From NCBI GenBank assembly GCA_047974225.1, contig JBKECD010000056.1:1-64000 (forward strand): a stretch of 64,000 bases of DNA, read 5' to 3'. The position numbers and the translations under genes were made by a program. Positions 34,607-44,552 of this stretch are shown piece by piece. Position 1 is the first letter of the stretch; every line of letters starts with the position of its first letter. The DNA comes from JBKEDC01 sp047974225 (GTDB lineage: Bacteria > Bacteroidota > Bacteroidia > Bacteroidales > Prolixibacteraceae). The notes beneath the pieces are model-generated. The model did no database searches. It had not been told where the DNA came from and saw nothing but the letters and a program-made list of their open reading frames with translations.

Positions 34607-37051
34607 ATGAATAAATCATTTTTCAATAAGGCGATATTACTGGTCATCATCGGGCTTCTTTCCCTAGCGACACAAGCGCAGGTGGATGCGGTGTTTGTGG
34701 ATGAGCAGGGGGTGATGCGTTGGCAGTCTTCCAACGAAGAAGCAAACTTTTATGGGGTGAACTACACCCTGCCTTTTGCGCATGGCTTTCGGGCGGCACA
34801 ATATCTTAACATCGACTTAAAAGAAAGTATTGATAAGGATGTCTATCACATGGCACGCCTAGGATTTAATGCCTATCGGGTGCATATTTGGGATGTGGAG
34901 ATTTCCGATGCCGAAGGAAATCTACTTGAAAACGAACATCTCGACTTGCTCGATTATTTGTTGGCGCAACTTCAAAAGCGGGGTATATATATTGTACTCA
35001 CGGCACAGACGAATTTCGGCAATGGCTATCCAGAGCGGAATATCAACACCGGGGCTTTTTCCTATCTTGATGATAAATGCAAGCTGCATGCAAATCCTGA
35101 AATCATCAGGGCGCAAGAAAATTATCTGGCGCAATTGGTGCAACATCGGAACCCCTACACGCAGAAAAGCTATATGAACGACCCTTATGTGGTGGGGTTC
35201 GAACTCAACAATGAACCTTGCCATGCGGTTTCCACCGAGCAAACCTTAGACTATATTAATAGTATGGTGGCGAGTGTCAGAAATGCGGGTTGCGAGAAGC
35301 CTCTTTTCTATAATGCGAGTCATAATCTCGACTATTCGCAAGCCTACTTCGATGCCGATGTGCAGGGAGTAAGCTATCAATGGTATCCCGCAGGATTAGT
35401 GTCGGGAAGAACCAAGAAGGCTAATTTCTTGCCCCATGTCGATAGCTATCCGATGCCTCAACATTCACTCAAAGGCTATGAAAATAAAGCGAAGTTGATT
35501 TATGAATATGACCCTGCCGATATGCTCGCAGGCTATATTCACCCCGCTATGGTGCGGAGCTTTCGTTCGGCAGGATTTCAATGGGCGACTCAGTTTGCCT
35601 ATGACCCTTTAGATTTGGCATGGGCAAACACCGAATATCAGACGCATTATTTGAACCTCGCCTACACGCCCTCGAAAGCAATTAGCTTGATGATTTCCGC
35701 CGAAGTGATGCAGCAAGTGAAGCGTGGCGAACAGTTTTCGAGCTATCCTGCCGACACCATCTTCGGAAACTTCCAAGTGAGCTATCAGCAGGATTTGAGC
35801 TTGCTCAATGAGGACGAAAAATTTATCTATTCCAACAGCACAACAGCAATTCCAATCAAAGAACGCCAGCTGAAGCAAGTGGCAGGAGTGGGAAGCTCGC
35901 CGCTGGTGGATTATCAGGGCTCGGGGGCTTATTTCCTCGACAAGATAGCAAATGGCTTATGGCGATTAGAGCTCATGCCCGATGTCATACTCACCGAAGA
36001 CCCTTTTGCCAAACCCTCGCTCACACGAGAGGTCGGACAGATTTACTGGACGGCACATCCCATGCAGATACATTTAAAAGAGCTGGGCGAGGAGTTTGTG
36101 GTGAAAGGAATCAACGAGGGGAATGATTTTCGGGCAGTGGCTCAATCGGGCAAGCTTGAAAACTTGCTGCCGGGGGTTTATCTGTTGGGCAAGAAAGAAG
36201 CAGTCAGCTCGCAAAGTCATGTGAGGAATTTAGGCTTGACGGAATTTGTCGCTCCCCCTTCTTCGTTGAAAGAAGGCAAGGTTTATGCGAAGCATGAAGC
36301 GCAGCGATTGGCAGCGCAAGGCATCGACTTGCAGCTGTCGGCGCAAGTGGTTTCGCTTGCCACGATTGACTCGGTGCTGGTCTATCCGAGCACTGTGTCT
36401 TTTTGGAGCGAAGCAAACAAACTCTATGCCATGACGAGCACCGATGGCGAGCATTTCACCACCGTCATTCCTGCAAATGATTTACACGGCAAGCAGTTCG
36501 ACTATAATCTGGTGGTCTTTGCCGATGGCAAAGCGACTTGCTTTCCGCAGGAAATAGCAGGCACGCCTTTGGATTGGGATTTCCTGCATTATACTTATTA
36601 TAGTACGCAGCTTTTTGCAGCATCAAACCCGATTGTGTATCTCGATGCCAATCAGCACTTCGAGCAGCATGACGATGCGCGAATCTGGCGCAAAGACATT
36701 GGCGAGCAATTGCGAGCGCAAGCCCCAAGCGACACTTTGATTTTGCAAGTGCTCAACGCCCCTGATGAAGATTTGCAGCTTTCGCTGATAACAAGCGAGG
36801 GCATCACTTATTCGGTGAAGCTTGCCGATTATGAACCGCAGCCAGAAAATGAATTCCGCATTCCGTGGAACGATTTCAAGCAAAGCAAGACACGATTATT
36901 GCCTGTGGCATATCCTGTTTTTATGAATCATTACTTTGAAACCGACAAGTCAATTCCTTTGAATCGAAATAAAATTGAAATATTGGAGCTAGCCCCCTCC
37001 AACTCCCCATGCTTCGACTACGATCAGCAACCAAGAGGGCTAGAGCCATAA
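34607..37051 (+). CDS. Clan GH-A glycoside hydrolase, GH147 beta-galactosidase candidate
   Basis: A secreted 814-residue enzyme. The signal peptide ends near residue 24 (TQAQ). Residues 45-320 form a (beta/alpha)8 barrel of clan GH-A: the acid/base is Glu203 in NNEP and the likely nucleophile is Glu300 in LIYEYDPAD. About 450 residues of beta-rich domains follow. It precedes susC in a locus with GH53 and GH2. Known galactan loci of Bacteroides contain GH147, a clan GH-A beta-1,4-galactosidase of similar length, so this is the best guess; GH5 is the alternative. The last 19 or so residues lie in a partial copy of the palindromic repeat (36991-37008), suggesting a replaced C-terminus. Confidence 0.7.
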   Translation: MNKSFFNKAILLVIIGLLSLATQAQVDAVFVDEQGVMRWQSSNEEANFYGVNYTLPFAHGFRAAQYLNIDLKESIDKDVYHMARLGFNAYRVHIWDVEISDAEGNLLENEHLDLLDYLLAQLQKRGIYIVLTAQTNFGNGYPERNINTGAFSYLDDKCKLHANPEIIRAQENYLAQLVQHRNPYTQKSYMNDPYVVGFELNNEPCHAVSTEQTLDYINSMVASVRNAGCEKPLFYNASHNLDYSQAYFDADVQGVSYQWYPAGLVSGRTKKANFLPHVDSYPMPQHSLKGYENKAKLIYEYDPADMLAGYIHPAMVRSFRSAGFQWATQFAYDPLDLAWANTEYQTHYLNLAYTPSKAISLMISAEVMQQVKRGEQFSSYPADTIFGNFQVSYQQDLSLLNEDEKFIYSNSTTAIPIKERQLKQVAGVGSSPLVDYQGSGAYFLDKIANGLWRLELMPDVILTEDPFAKPSLTREVGQIYWTAHPMQIHLKELGEEFVVKGINEGNDFRAVAQSGKLENLLPGVYLLGKKEAVSSQSHVRNLGLTEFVAPPSSLKEGKVYAKHEAQRLAAQGIDLQLSAQVVSLATIDSVLVYPSTVSFWSEANKLYAMTSTDGEHFTTVIPANDLHGKQFDYNLVVFADGKATCFPQEIAGTPLDWDFLHYTYYSTQLFAASNPIVYLDANQHFEQHDDARIWRKDIGEQLRAQAPSDTLILQVLNAPDEDLQLSLITSEGITYSVKLADYEPQPENEFRIPWNDFKQSKTRLLPVAYPVFMNHYFETDKSIPLNRNKIEILELAPSNSPCFDYDQQPRGLEP
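36991..37048 (-). repeat. Partial GC-rich palindromic repeat (R6) at the end of the GH-A gene
   Basis: Bases 36991-37008 match 18 bases of the reverse complement of copy R3. The remainder to 37048 is diverged but ends with a matching GAGGGCT arm. It supplies the last codons of the gene. Confidence 0.6.
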
Positions 37052-37090
37052 AGATGAATAAATGATAGAAAATAAATAATTAATAAACAC

Positions 37091-37138
37091 AGTGCCTTTA
37101 ACTCCTCCCCCTTGGGGGAGGTTGGGAGGGGGCTTAAA
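37091..37138 (+). repeat. GC-rich palindromic repeat, copy R4, before susC
   Basis: Same order as R2 and R3: AGTGCCTTTAA, a CCTCCCCC/GGGGGAGG hairpin and GGGAGGGGGCTTAAA. It ends 10 bases before the susC start at 37149. An in-frame ATG at 37092 inside it is not a credible start. Confidence 0.88.
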
Positions 37139-37148
37139 TTTTAAACGT

Positions 37149-40100
37149 ATGAAACAGTTACATTTTCATCTGTTCTTTTTGCTCGTTTGCCTCGGCTTGG
37201 CATTGCCAGCCTCGGCGCAGCAAGGAAACAGAGTAGTGCAAGGAAAGGTGGTGGACAAGTCCAACGCACCTATTCCGGGAGTTACCATTTCCGTGGTGGG
37301 TCAAGCCATCGGAACAATTAGTGATATCAATGGCGATTATGGGCTGCAAGTGCCGATGACTGTCGATAGCTTGCGCTTTTCGTTTGTGGGCTTTGAAAGC
37401 TTGGTTCAAGCCATTCCATCGAGCAACAAGCTTAATGTGAAGCTGATTGAAGAAGCCACGCAGCTCGACGATGTCGTGGTGGTGGGCTATGGCACACAAC
37501 GCAAGAGCGACCTCACAGGGGCGGTTACCTCGGTGGGCACTGATGATTTCAACGAAGGACTCATCAGCAGTCCCGAGCAATTGATTTCAGGCAAGGTGTC
37601 GGGTGTACAAATTAGCTCGGCGAGTGGTTCGCCCACTTCGGGGAGCTCCATCAAAGTGCGTGGAGGAGCATCGCTCAATGCGAGCAACGACCCACTGATT
37701 GTGCTCGATGGTCTTCCGCTAGAGAATGGCGGAATCAGTGGTAACTCGGGCAACTTCCTGAGCTTAATCAACCCCAACGACATTGAAAGCATGGTGATTT
37801 TGAAAGATGCGGCATCGACAGCCATCTATGGTTCTCGTGGCTCGAATGGGGTTATTCTCATCACCACGAAGAAAGGCTCGGGCAAGAGCGGCATGCAAGT
37901 GTCATTTTCGAGCACCAACTCTATTCAGTCGGTGATTGACACGCCGGATATGCTTTCGCGCGAGCAATTCATGCAGGTGGTGAATGACAAAGGAACTGCC
38001 GCTCAGCAAGCATTGCTCGGCACTGCCAACACCGATTGGAACGACCAAATCTATCAGCTCGCCTATGGCACCGACAACAACCTGAGCCTTTCCACTAAGC
38101 TAGGTGCCAATACGCCACTGCGTGCTTCACTCGGCTATTATAATCAAGATGGAATCTTGATGACCGATAATGCGGAGCGCATCACAGGGAGCTTGTCGGT
38201 TTCTCCATCAGTGCTCGACGACCATCTGAAAATGAAGTTTAGTGCCAAAGGCGCAATCAACAACAACCGCTTTGCCAATGGCGATGCCATTTGGGCTGCC
38301 ACAGCCTCCAACCCTACGCTGCCCGTCTATTCGGGAAACGATGCTTTCGGCGGATATACCGAAGCAACCAATGATGGGGGAGTAGTTACAGGAGCAACTG
38401 CCAACCCGCTCGGCTTGCTTGAGCAAAACAAATCAACAAGCACGGTGAACCGACTTATTGGTAATGCCGACTTCGATTATCAGTTTCACTTCCTGCCTGA
38501 ATTGCATTGGCACACCACCTTGGGCGTGGACTATGCCTCAGGCGAAGGCTCGGTGTATGTGCCTGCCGAAGCTTATCAGTATTACACCTCGGGCGGACGT
38601 GATTACAGCTATTTGCCTGAAAAGAACCTCAACAAACTGCTCACTACCTATCTGAACTACAACAAGTATTTTGAAAATATCAAAAGTAATGTGGAAGTAA
38701 CTGCGGGCTACGACTATCAGTATTGGAAAAGCACACGAGATGCTTATTCGGAATATAACGCCCTCGGCGAACAACAACGTAGCTATGGCGACAAAGACCA
38801 ACGCCACGTGTTGCTCTCCTATTATGCACGCTTGAATTACACCTTCGACTCGAAATATATACTCACCACGAGCTTCCGTGCCGATGGCACTTCTCGCTTT
38901 AGCGAGGATAACCGCTGGGGCTCATTCCCCTCGATTGCCTTGGCGTGGCGCATAGATAGAGAAGAATTTATGAGCAATCAAAATCTTTTCAGCACCTTGA
39001 AACTCCGTGCAAGCTACGGTATCACGGGTCAGCAAGACGGAATTGGCAACTACAACTATTTGCCGATTTACACTATCAGCCAGTCGGGTGCACAAGCACA
39101 ATTCGGCAATCAATGGATTAACACCTACCGACCAGAAGCCTATGTGGAAGACCTCACTTGGGAAACCACTAAATCGTGGAACTTCGGATTCGACTTTGGC
39201 TTCTGCGATGATCGTATTTCAGGAGGACTAGATTATTATATTCGCAACACTGAAGACCTCTTAGCTACCGTACCTTCAGCAGCAGGAACGAACTTCGACA
39301 AAAACATCCTCACCAATGTGGGAAATGTGGATAGTCGAGGGGTGGAACTCACCCTGAACGCCACCCCAATTCAAAACAACGATTGGACATGGGATGTGAG
39401 TTTCAACGCTAGCTGGCAGCAAATGGAGGTAACCAATCTTTCGCTCATTGAGGGCGGCGAAGTGACCAACACGCCCATGGGCTCGACCATCGACGGCTAT
39501 TCTTTCCAAACTCTTACGGAGGGATATGCGCCCAATATGTACTATGTCTATAAGCAAGTCTATGACGAGCAAACTGGGCGACCAATCGAAGGAAAATATG
39601 CCGACTTGCACGCTGATGGCGTGATTGACACCAAAGATTTATATCGCTATCATTCGCCAAACCCCGATTTCATCTTGGGATTCTCCACTTCGGTGGCTTA
39701 TAAAGATTGGACGCTTTCCACCACCTTGCGTGGCAATATCGGCAACTATGTCTATAATGGCATGTCGATGAACATGGGGGCGCTCGGCACAATGAGCTAC
39801 AATTCGGCGCAGCTCAACAACCTTTCAGCGAGCTATTTGGAAACAGGCTTCGCTTCTCGTCAGTATCTTTCGGACTATTATGTGGAGAATGCTTCTTTCT
39901 TGAAAATGGACAACCTCGTGTTGGGCTATAACTTCGGACGAGTGGCTAATCTTTTCAACCTCAACCTCACCGCAATGGTGCAAAACGTGTTTACCCTCAC
40001 CAAATATTCGGGTGTTGATCCGGAAGTGCCAGGCGGAATCGACGTGTCATTCTATCCTCGTCCTCGGGTGTATTCATTGGGTCTTGGTATTAACTTTTAA
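37149..40100 (+). CDS. SusC-type TonB-dependent transporter of the galactan locus
   Basis: A 983-residue outer-membrane importer. The start at 37149 gives a good signal peptide (FFLLVCLGLALPASAQ). The carboxypeptidase-D-like domain (about 27-100) precedes the DDVVVVGYGTQ TonB-box region and the plug (about 115-230, with SIKVRGGASLNASNDPLIVLDG). The 22-strand barrel ends in VYSLGLGINF. It imports galactan oligosaccharides through a SusCD complex, by analogy with the equivalent locus of B. thetaiotaomicron. A repeat hairpin directly before its start could influence translation. Confidence 0.94.
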   Translation: MKQLHFHLFFLLVCLGLALPASAQQGNRVVQGKVVDKSNAPIPGVTISVVGQAIGTISDINGDYGLQVPMTVDSLRFSFVGFESLVQAIPSSNKLNVKLIEEATQLDDVVVVGYGTQRKSDLTGAVTSVGTDDFNEGLISSPEQLISGKVSGVQISSASGSPTSGSSIKVRGGASLNASNDPLIVLDGLPLENGGISGNSGNFLSLINPNDIESMVILKDAASTAIYGSRGSNGVILITTKKGSGKSGMQVSFSSTNSIQSVIDTPDMLSREQFMQVVNDKGTAAQQALLGTANTDWNDQIYQLAYGTDNNLSLSTKLGANTPLRASLGYYNQDGILMTDNAERITGSLSVSPSVLDDHLKMKFSAKGAINNNRFANGDAIWAATASNPTLPVYSGNDAFGGYTEATNDGGVVTGATANPLGLLEQNKSTSTVNRLIGNADFDYQFHFLPELHWHTTLGVDYASGEGSVYVPAEAYQYYTSGGRDYSYLPEKNLNKLLTTYLNYNKYFENIKSNVEVTAGYDYQYWKSTRDAYSEYNALGEQQRSYGDKDQRHVLLSYYARLNYTFDSKYILTTSFRADGTSRFSEDNRWGSFPSIALAWRIDREEFMSNQNLFSTLKLRASYGITGQQDGIGNYNYLPIYTISQSGAQAQFGNQWINTYRPEAYVEDLTWETTKSWNFGFDFGFCDDRISGGLDYYIRNTEDLLATVPSAAGTNFDKNILTNVGNVDSRGVELTLNATPIQNNDWTWDVSFNASWQQMEVTNLSLIEGGEVTNTPMGSTIDGYSFQTLTEGYAPNMYYVYKQVYDEQTGRPIEGKYADLHADGVIDTKDLYRYHSPNPDFILGFSTSVAYKDWTLSTTLRGNIGNYVYNGMSMNMGALGTMSYNSAQLNNLSASYLETGFASRQYLSDYYVENASFLKMDNLVLGYNFGRVANLFNLNLTAMVQNVFTLTKYSGVDPEVPGGIDVSFYPRPRVYSLGLGINF

Positions 40101-40108
40101 AACTGCAA

Positions 40109-41683
40109 ATGATGAAAACAAATATAAATAGAATAATAGCAGTTTTGCTGCTGAGCCTTCCCTTTGCCTCGTGTGTGGATGATTTAAATCAATATCCAAA
40201 TGTGGAGGAAACTTCGGCTTCGGTTTATACATCGCCAGAAGGCTACAAATCTGTTCTCGGCAAACTATACGCTTCATTTGTTATTGCGGGGCAAGAACAA
40301 GGGGGCGGAAATCAAGATATTTCAAGCAATACTGGCTATGACTATATGCGCTGCTACTTCAACCTGCAAGAAGCAGGCACCGATGAGGTGGCTTGCACTT
40401 GGCTTAAGAACGAAAACATCGCCGACCTGACCTATCTTTCATGGGACGCCAACGACCCTTGGGTGTCTGATATGTATTATCGTATCTACTTCACCATTGC
40501 ACTCAGCAATGAGTTGATTCGAAATGCTTCGGATGAGGCTATCAGCGGCTTTTCGACTGATGAGCAAGCCGAGATTGTGGACTATCGCAATGAGGCTCGC
40601 TTCTTGCGTGCGCTGGCGTATTATCATGCGATGGACTTGTTTCACAACATTCCTTTTGTAACAGAGAACGACCCCGTGGGGGCGTATGCTCCTCCTCGCT
40701 ATGAGATGAAAGATGTATTTGCGTATATCGAAACAGAACTCAAAACTATCCAAGCAGATTTGCCAACCGCAGCAGAGCAAGAATATGGCAGAGCATCGAA
40801 ATCGGCGGCTTGGACGCTGCTTGCCAAACTTTATCTGAATGCAGAGGTCTATACTGCCGAAGCTCGATATACTGATTGTATCAGCTACTGCCAAATGGTG
40901 ATGGGGCAAGGCTTCAGCCTAGAGGGCGACTACAAGAAACTTTTCAATGCCGACAACCATCTGCGCACCAATGAAATTATCTTTGCCTTTCCTGTGGATG
41001 CTGAAAAAACAACCTCTTGGGGTGCTACCACCTACATCATCTGTGGCGGAGCGAGCATTGCAAAGGATGCAGACTACCTAGCTTCGCTTGGCTTGGATGA
41101 TGGATGGGACAACCTTCGCTTGCGGGGCAATATCCCAACCCTCTTCGAGGAGGGCGATGGCAGAGCCTTGTTCTACACCGATGGTCAGACGCAAAGTGTG
41201 AGCACAATGACCGATGCTTCCAATGGCTATCTCACCATGAAATGGAGCAACCTCACCGATGCGGGCAAGCAGGCTTCCAACACGCAATCGTATGGCGTGA
41301 ACACCGATTTCCCTGTCTTCCGATTGGCTGATGTCTATCTGATGCTGGCGGAAAGCGTGCTGAAAGGTGGCACCGGCAGCTCGACGACAGCGGCTTTGAC
41401 AGCGGTGAATGACTTGCAAGAGCGTGCCTTTGGCACAGGCTATACGCCTATCACCACGCTGACGGCTGATTTCATCTTGGCTGAGCGAGCCCGCGAGCTC
41501 CTTTGGGAATGCACGCGACGAACCGATTTAGTTCGCCATGGAAAGTTCACCACCAACACTTATGTGTGGGAGTGGAAAGGTGGCGTGCAAGCTGGTCAGG
41601 CAGTGAATGCGAAGTATAACTACTATCCAATTCCTAGTACTGATTTGACTGCTAATCCGAATTTGTCGAACCCGGAGTATTAA
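40109..41683 (+). CDS. SusD-type glycan-binding lipoprotein of the galactan locus
   Basis: A 524-residue SusD-family lipoprotein (lipobox FASC, about Cys22). It starts eight bases after the susC stop, and an ATG at 40112 in the same frame is an equally good start. The N-terminus (DDLNQYPNVEETSASVYTSPEGYKSVLGKLYASF), the EARFLRALAYYHAMDLF motif and the C-terminal LAERARELLWECTRRTDLVRHG are all family hallmarks, as is the closing YPIPSTDLTANPNL. It closes over SusC and captures galactan oligosaccharides. Confidence 0.94.
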   Translation: MMKTNINRIIAVLLLSLPFASCVDDLNQYPNVEETSASVYTSPEGYKSVLGKLYASFVIAGQEQGGGNQDISSNTGYDYMRCYFNLQEAGTDEVACTWLKNENIADLTYLSWDANDPWVSDMYYRIYFTIALSNELIRNASDEAISGFSTDEQAEIVDYRNEARFLRALAYYHAMDLFHNIPFVTENDPVGAYAPPRYEMKDVFAYIETELKTIQADLPTAAEQEYGRASKSAAWTLLAKLYLNAEVYTAEARYTDCISYCQMVMGQGFSLEGDYKKLFNADNHLRTNEIIFAFPVDAEKTTSWGATTYIICGGASIAKDADYLASLGLDDGWDNLRLRGNIPTLFEEGDGRALFYTDGQTQSVSTMTDASNGYLTMKWSNLTDAGKQASNTQSYGVNTDFPVFRLADVYLMLAESVLKGGTGSSTTAALTAVNDLQERAFGTGYTPITTLTADFILAERARELLWECTRRTDLVRHGKFTTNTYVWEWKGGVQAGQAVNAKYNYYPIPSTDLTANPNLSNPEY

Positions 41684-41695
41684 CCAACAAAAGTA

Positions 41696-43426
41696 ATGAA
41701 CATGAAAAGAAATATAGTTTTGATATTTTTCGCCTTGCTCACATTGGTGAGCTGCGTGAACGATGGCGAACTGCTGACTCTCTCAAGTGTCAGCGAAAAT
41801 GAATTGATAGCGAGTGGCGACAATGTCGTCTTGACCACCGAGAACAATACTTCGGCAGTGCTTTCCTTTGCGTGGAACGTGTCGAAACTCGTGGGCAGCT
41901 CCCCCGAAGTGCTCGCTGGCGAGCCTACAACTACACTCGAAATATCTTCCGATGAAACCTTTGAAACCGATGTGGTGCGTGTGAGCGTGTCGAACAATTC
42001 CAAAGCATTCACAGGGGGCGAACTGAACTCTATCCTCAATTCAATTGAAATGGTGAATGGATTTGGACGGTTCAGTATGGTGAACTTCCGATTGGCGGCT
42101 GCTTCAGGCTCCAACATCACACCGCTGTATAGCGAAACCATTTCACTGCGACTATCGCCCTATAAGATTGATTTCACGCGTGGCGATATTGTGGTGGCGA
42201 ATGCCGAATCGGGTAACATGGAAAGCACCAGCGTGTGGCTTTACTCACCCGAGGAAAATGGCGTTTACTCCGGCTTTATGGGCGTTTCGGCATGGTATAA
42301 CTGCTTCCTCCAAGAGGGCAATGGCACCGTGTGGGGAAATGATGGGGTGACTGGCACAGCTTTCCAAATGAGCTCCTCTACTGTGGATGGCGAAAAATGG
42401 AACTTCTGGTTTCCCAATGCTTCGGGATCATTCTATGTGGTCTTCGACACCAACAAGAAAGAATGGACTGCCAACCACATCAGCACCATGACCGTGAGCG
42501 GTGATTTGGCAGGCGAAATGTTCTTCACCAAAGATGATAATACGTGGACGCTCGCTGGCGTGGAGGTGGAAAGTGGAACAACTTATAGCCTTACTTTGAA
42601 AGGTGAAACCACCATTTTCAACCAAACTTCGGGCAATAGCGAATCAAGCAACTTCGGCAACATCTTCTTTGCCCAAGAGGGCGATGCAATTGTGAAGGCT
42701 TCCGCAGAAAGCACCATCGAAATCACCGCTACACAATCGGGCAAACTCGCCATTGTGCTTGATTTGAACGCTCCCGATGCGCTCACAATTAGCTTTGCAG
42801 AAGGGGTGGAAGTGCCAGTGGCTTATCCCGAGCAAATCTATGTGATGGGTATTGATGATGACTGGACGGATTGGACAAACACTTTGGCTCAAGGCGAGGA
42901 AGGTCAATATGCAGGCACAATCACTGTAACCAATGCTGCTTCAAGCTCGATTAAATTTTACACTGAATCGGGAAATTGGGATACTGGCTATGGCGTGTGG
43001 CAAGAAGGCGGAACAATGGGACTAGGCTGGAGCGATGGAATAGTGCCTTCGGAAGAGGGTGATTATAAAATCACAGTAAACCTCATCGAAAACACGTTCA
43101 CCTTTGAAAAGATTGCCGAGGGAGGAATATATCCTTCAGAAATATATCTGATGGGTATTGATGGCGATTGGGGAAATTGGACAACAACCCTTGCTGAAAC
43201 TTCTTCCGATGGCGTTTATGCAGGCACAATCACTGTAACCAATGCTGCTTCAAGCTCAATTAAGTTTTACACCGAATCGGGAAATTGGGACACTGGCTAT
43301 GGTGTGTGGCAAGAAGGTGGAACAATGGGACTAGATTGGAGCGATGGAATTGTCCCTTCCGCTGCTGGAAGCTATGCAATCACGGTGAACTTGAATGACA
43401 ATACCTTTACTTTCACCGCTCAATAA
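41696..43426 (+). CDS. SusE-like surface glycan-binding lipoprotein with duplicated C-terminal module
   Basis: A 576-residue lipoprotein (lipobox LVSC). The N-terminal 150 residues have the SusE-type beta domain (TTLEISSDETF). A middle region (about 150-370) contains two further beta domains. Residues 377-477 and 479-576 are two copies of one module that starts with YPxxIYxMGIDxDW, like the starch-binding modules of SusE/SusF. About 39 residues from YAGTITVTNA to GGTMGL are identical in both, and DNA identity is also high. It follows susD by 12 bases and holds the polymer at the surface. Specificity for galactan is inferred from GH53 and GH2 next door. Confidence 0.85.
   Translation: MNMKRNIVLIFFALLTLVSCVNDGELLTLSSVSENELIASGDNVVLTTENNTSAVLSFAWNVSKLVGSSPEVLAGEPTTTLEISSDETFETDVVRVSVSNNSKAFTGGELNSILNSIEMVNGFGRFSMVNFRLAAASGSNITPLYSETISLRLSPYKIDFTRGDIVVANAESGNMESTSVWLYSPEENGVYSGFMGVSAWYNCFLQEGNGTVWGNDGVTGTAFQMSSSTVDGEKWNFWFPNASGSFYVVFDTNKKEWTANHISTMTVSGDLAGEMFFTKDDNTWTLAGVEVESGTTYSLTLKGETTIFNQTSGNSESSNFGNIFFAQEGDAIVKASAESTIEITATQSGKLAIVLDLNAPDALTISFAEGVEVPVAYPEQIYVMGIDDDWTDWTNTLAQGEEGQYAGTITVTNAASSSIKFYTESGNWDTGYGVWQEGGTMGLGWSDGIVPSEEGDYKITVNLIENTFTFEKIAEGGIYPSEIYLMGIDGDWGNWTTTLAETSSDGVYAGTITVTNAASSSIKFYTESGNWDTGYGVWQEGGTMGLDWSDGIVPSAAGSYAITVNLNDNTFTFTAQ
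42824..43423 (+). repeat. Direct repeat of about 300 bases inside the SusE-like gene
   Basis: The two halves begin at 42824 and 43130, 306 bases (102 codons) apart, and are nearly identical over their central 120 bases or so. Confidence 0.88.
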
Positions 43427-43435
43427 TATTAATCA

Positions 43436-43488
43436 ACCCTCTACCTTTCCTCCTCCCCCTCGGGGGGAGGTTGGGAGGGGGCTTAAAA
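43436..43488 (+). repeat. GC-rich palindromic repeat, copy R5, before the GH53 gene
   Basis: A CTACCTTTCC lead, a CCTCCCCC/GGGGGAGG hairpin and a GGGAGGGGGCTTAAAA end. It fills most of the gap between the SusE-like gene and the GH53 start, just as R4 does before susC. Confidence 0.88.
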
Positions 43489-43496
43489 TAAATACA

Positions 43497-44549
43497 ATGA
43501 AAAATTATATCATAGCCGCCCTCATTCTCTTCGGAATGACGGCTTGCGAACAAGAAATGCAATCGACACCAAAGGACGACACCAACTATGACATGTCGGG
43601 CTTTGTGCGTGGTGCCGATGTGAGTTGGCTCACCGAACAAGAAGCTTCCTCGGTGAAATTCTATAACGAAGAAGGCACTCAGATGGAATGCCTCCGCTTG
43701 CTGCGTGAATTGGGCATGAATGCGGTGCGCCTGCGTGTGTGGGTGAATCCAGCCGATGGCTGGTGCAACAAAGAAGATGTTTTGATGAAAGCCTATCGGG
43801 CGAGCAAACTCGGTTTCCGCATCATGATCGACTTCCATTATAGCGATGAATGGGCTGACCCTTCCAACCAAAACCTCCCTGCCGAATGGGATTTCGATGT
43901 GGATTTCTATGGCGAGGATATGTTGGAATCCCATGTTCAATCTCACACTTCCGAAGTGCTCACTCTGCTGAAAGACCAAAATATCGACGTGGAATGGGTG
44001 CAAATCGGCAATGAAACTCGCTATGGCATGCTCTGGCCTTATGGAAAAACACTAGGTGGCGACTTCTCGGGCTATGCTGCGCTCCACAATGCAGCATATG
44101 AAAAGGTGAAGGAAATCTATCCGAATGCTAAAGTGGTGGTGCACGTTGATAGAGGTCATCAGATTGGCGGTTTCAACAATCATTTCAATAGCTTGAAAAA
44201 TGCAGGCGGAAAATGGGATGTGATTGGGATGTCATTTTATCCGCATTGGGACGAAAGTTATACGGGCGCAAACTGGAAAGATTTTAATGATGCCGTGGTG
44301 GCAAATATGAACACGCTGGCGAATAATTTCAGCACCGAAGTGATGATTGTGGAAGCCGGTACGGCATGGGATGACCCCTATGGCGATGTGATGTTTGCCG
44401 ACTTGCTCACACGGGCGAAAGGCGTATCTTCGTGTCTTGGGGTGATGTATTGGGAGCCCCAATGCTACAACGGTTGGAAAAGCTATCAGCTTGGAGCGTT
44501 CAACAACGAAGGCTTGCCGACGGATATGCTAAACGCTTTCAAAAGATAA
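43497..44549 (+). CDS. Arabinogalactan endo-beta-1,4-galactanase, GH53
   Basis: A 350-residue lipoprotein endo-enzyme that cuts beta-1,4-galactan of pectin side chains. The start at 43497 gives a signal peptide ending in MTAC; an upstream in-frame start runs through repeat R5 and is rejected. The GH53 barrel shows GADVSWLTEQEA, MNAVRLRVWVNPADGW and MIDFHYSDEWADP. The acid/base is Glu173 in QIGNE and the nucleophile is Glu286 in VMIVEAGTAW. It is probably surface-exposed and makes the oligosaccharides that SusCD imports. It ends three bases before the GH2 gene. Confidence 0.94.
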   Translation: MKNYIIAALILFGMTACEQEMQSTPKDDTNYDMSGFVRGADVSWLTEQEASSVKFYNEEGTQMECLRLLRELGMNAVRLRVWVNPADGWCNKEDVLMKAYRASKLGFRIMIDFHYSDEWADPSNQNLPAEWDFDVDFYGEDMLESHVQSHTSEVLTLLKDQNIDVEWVQIGNETRYGMLWPYGKTLGGDFSGYAALHNAAYEKVKEIYPNAKVVVHVDRGHQIGGFNNHFNSLKNAGGKWDVIGMSFYPHWDESYTGANWKDFNDAVVANMNTLANNFSTEVMIVEAGTAWDDPYGDVMFADLLTRAKGVSSCLGVMYWEPQCYNGWKSYQLGAFNNEGLPTDMLNAFKR

Positions 44550-44552
44550 CAC

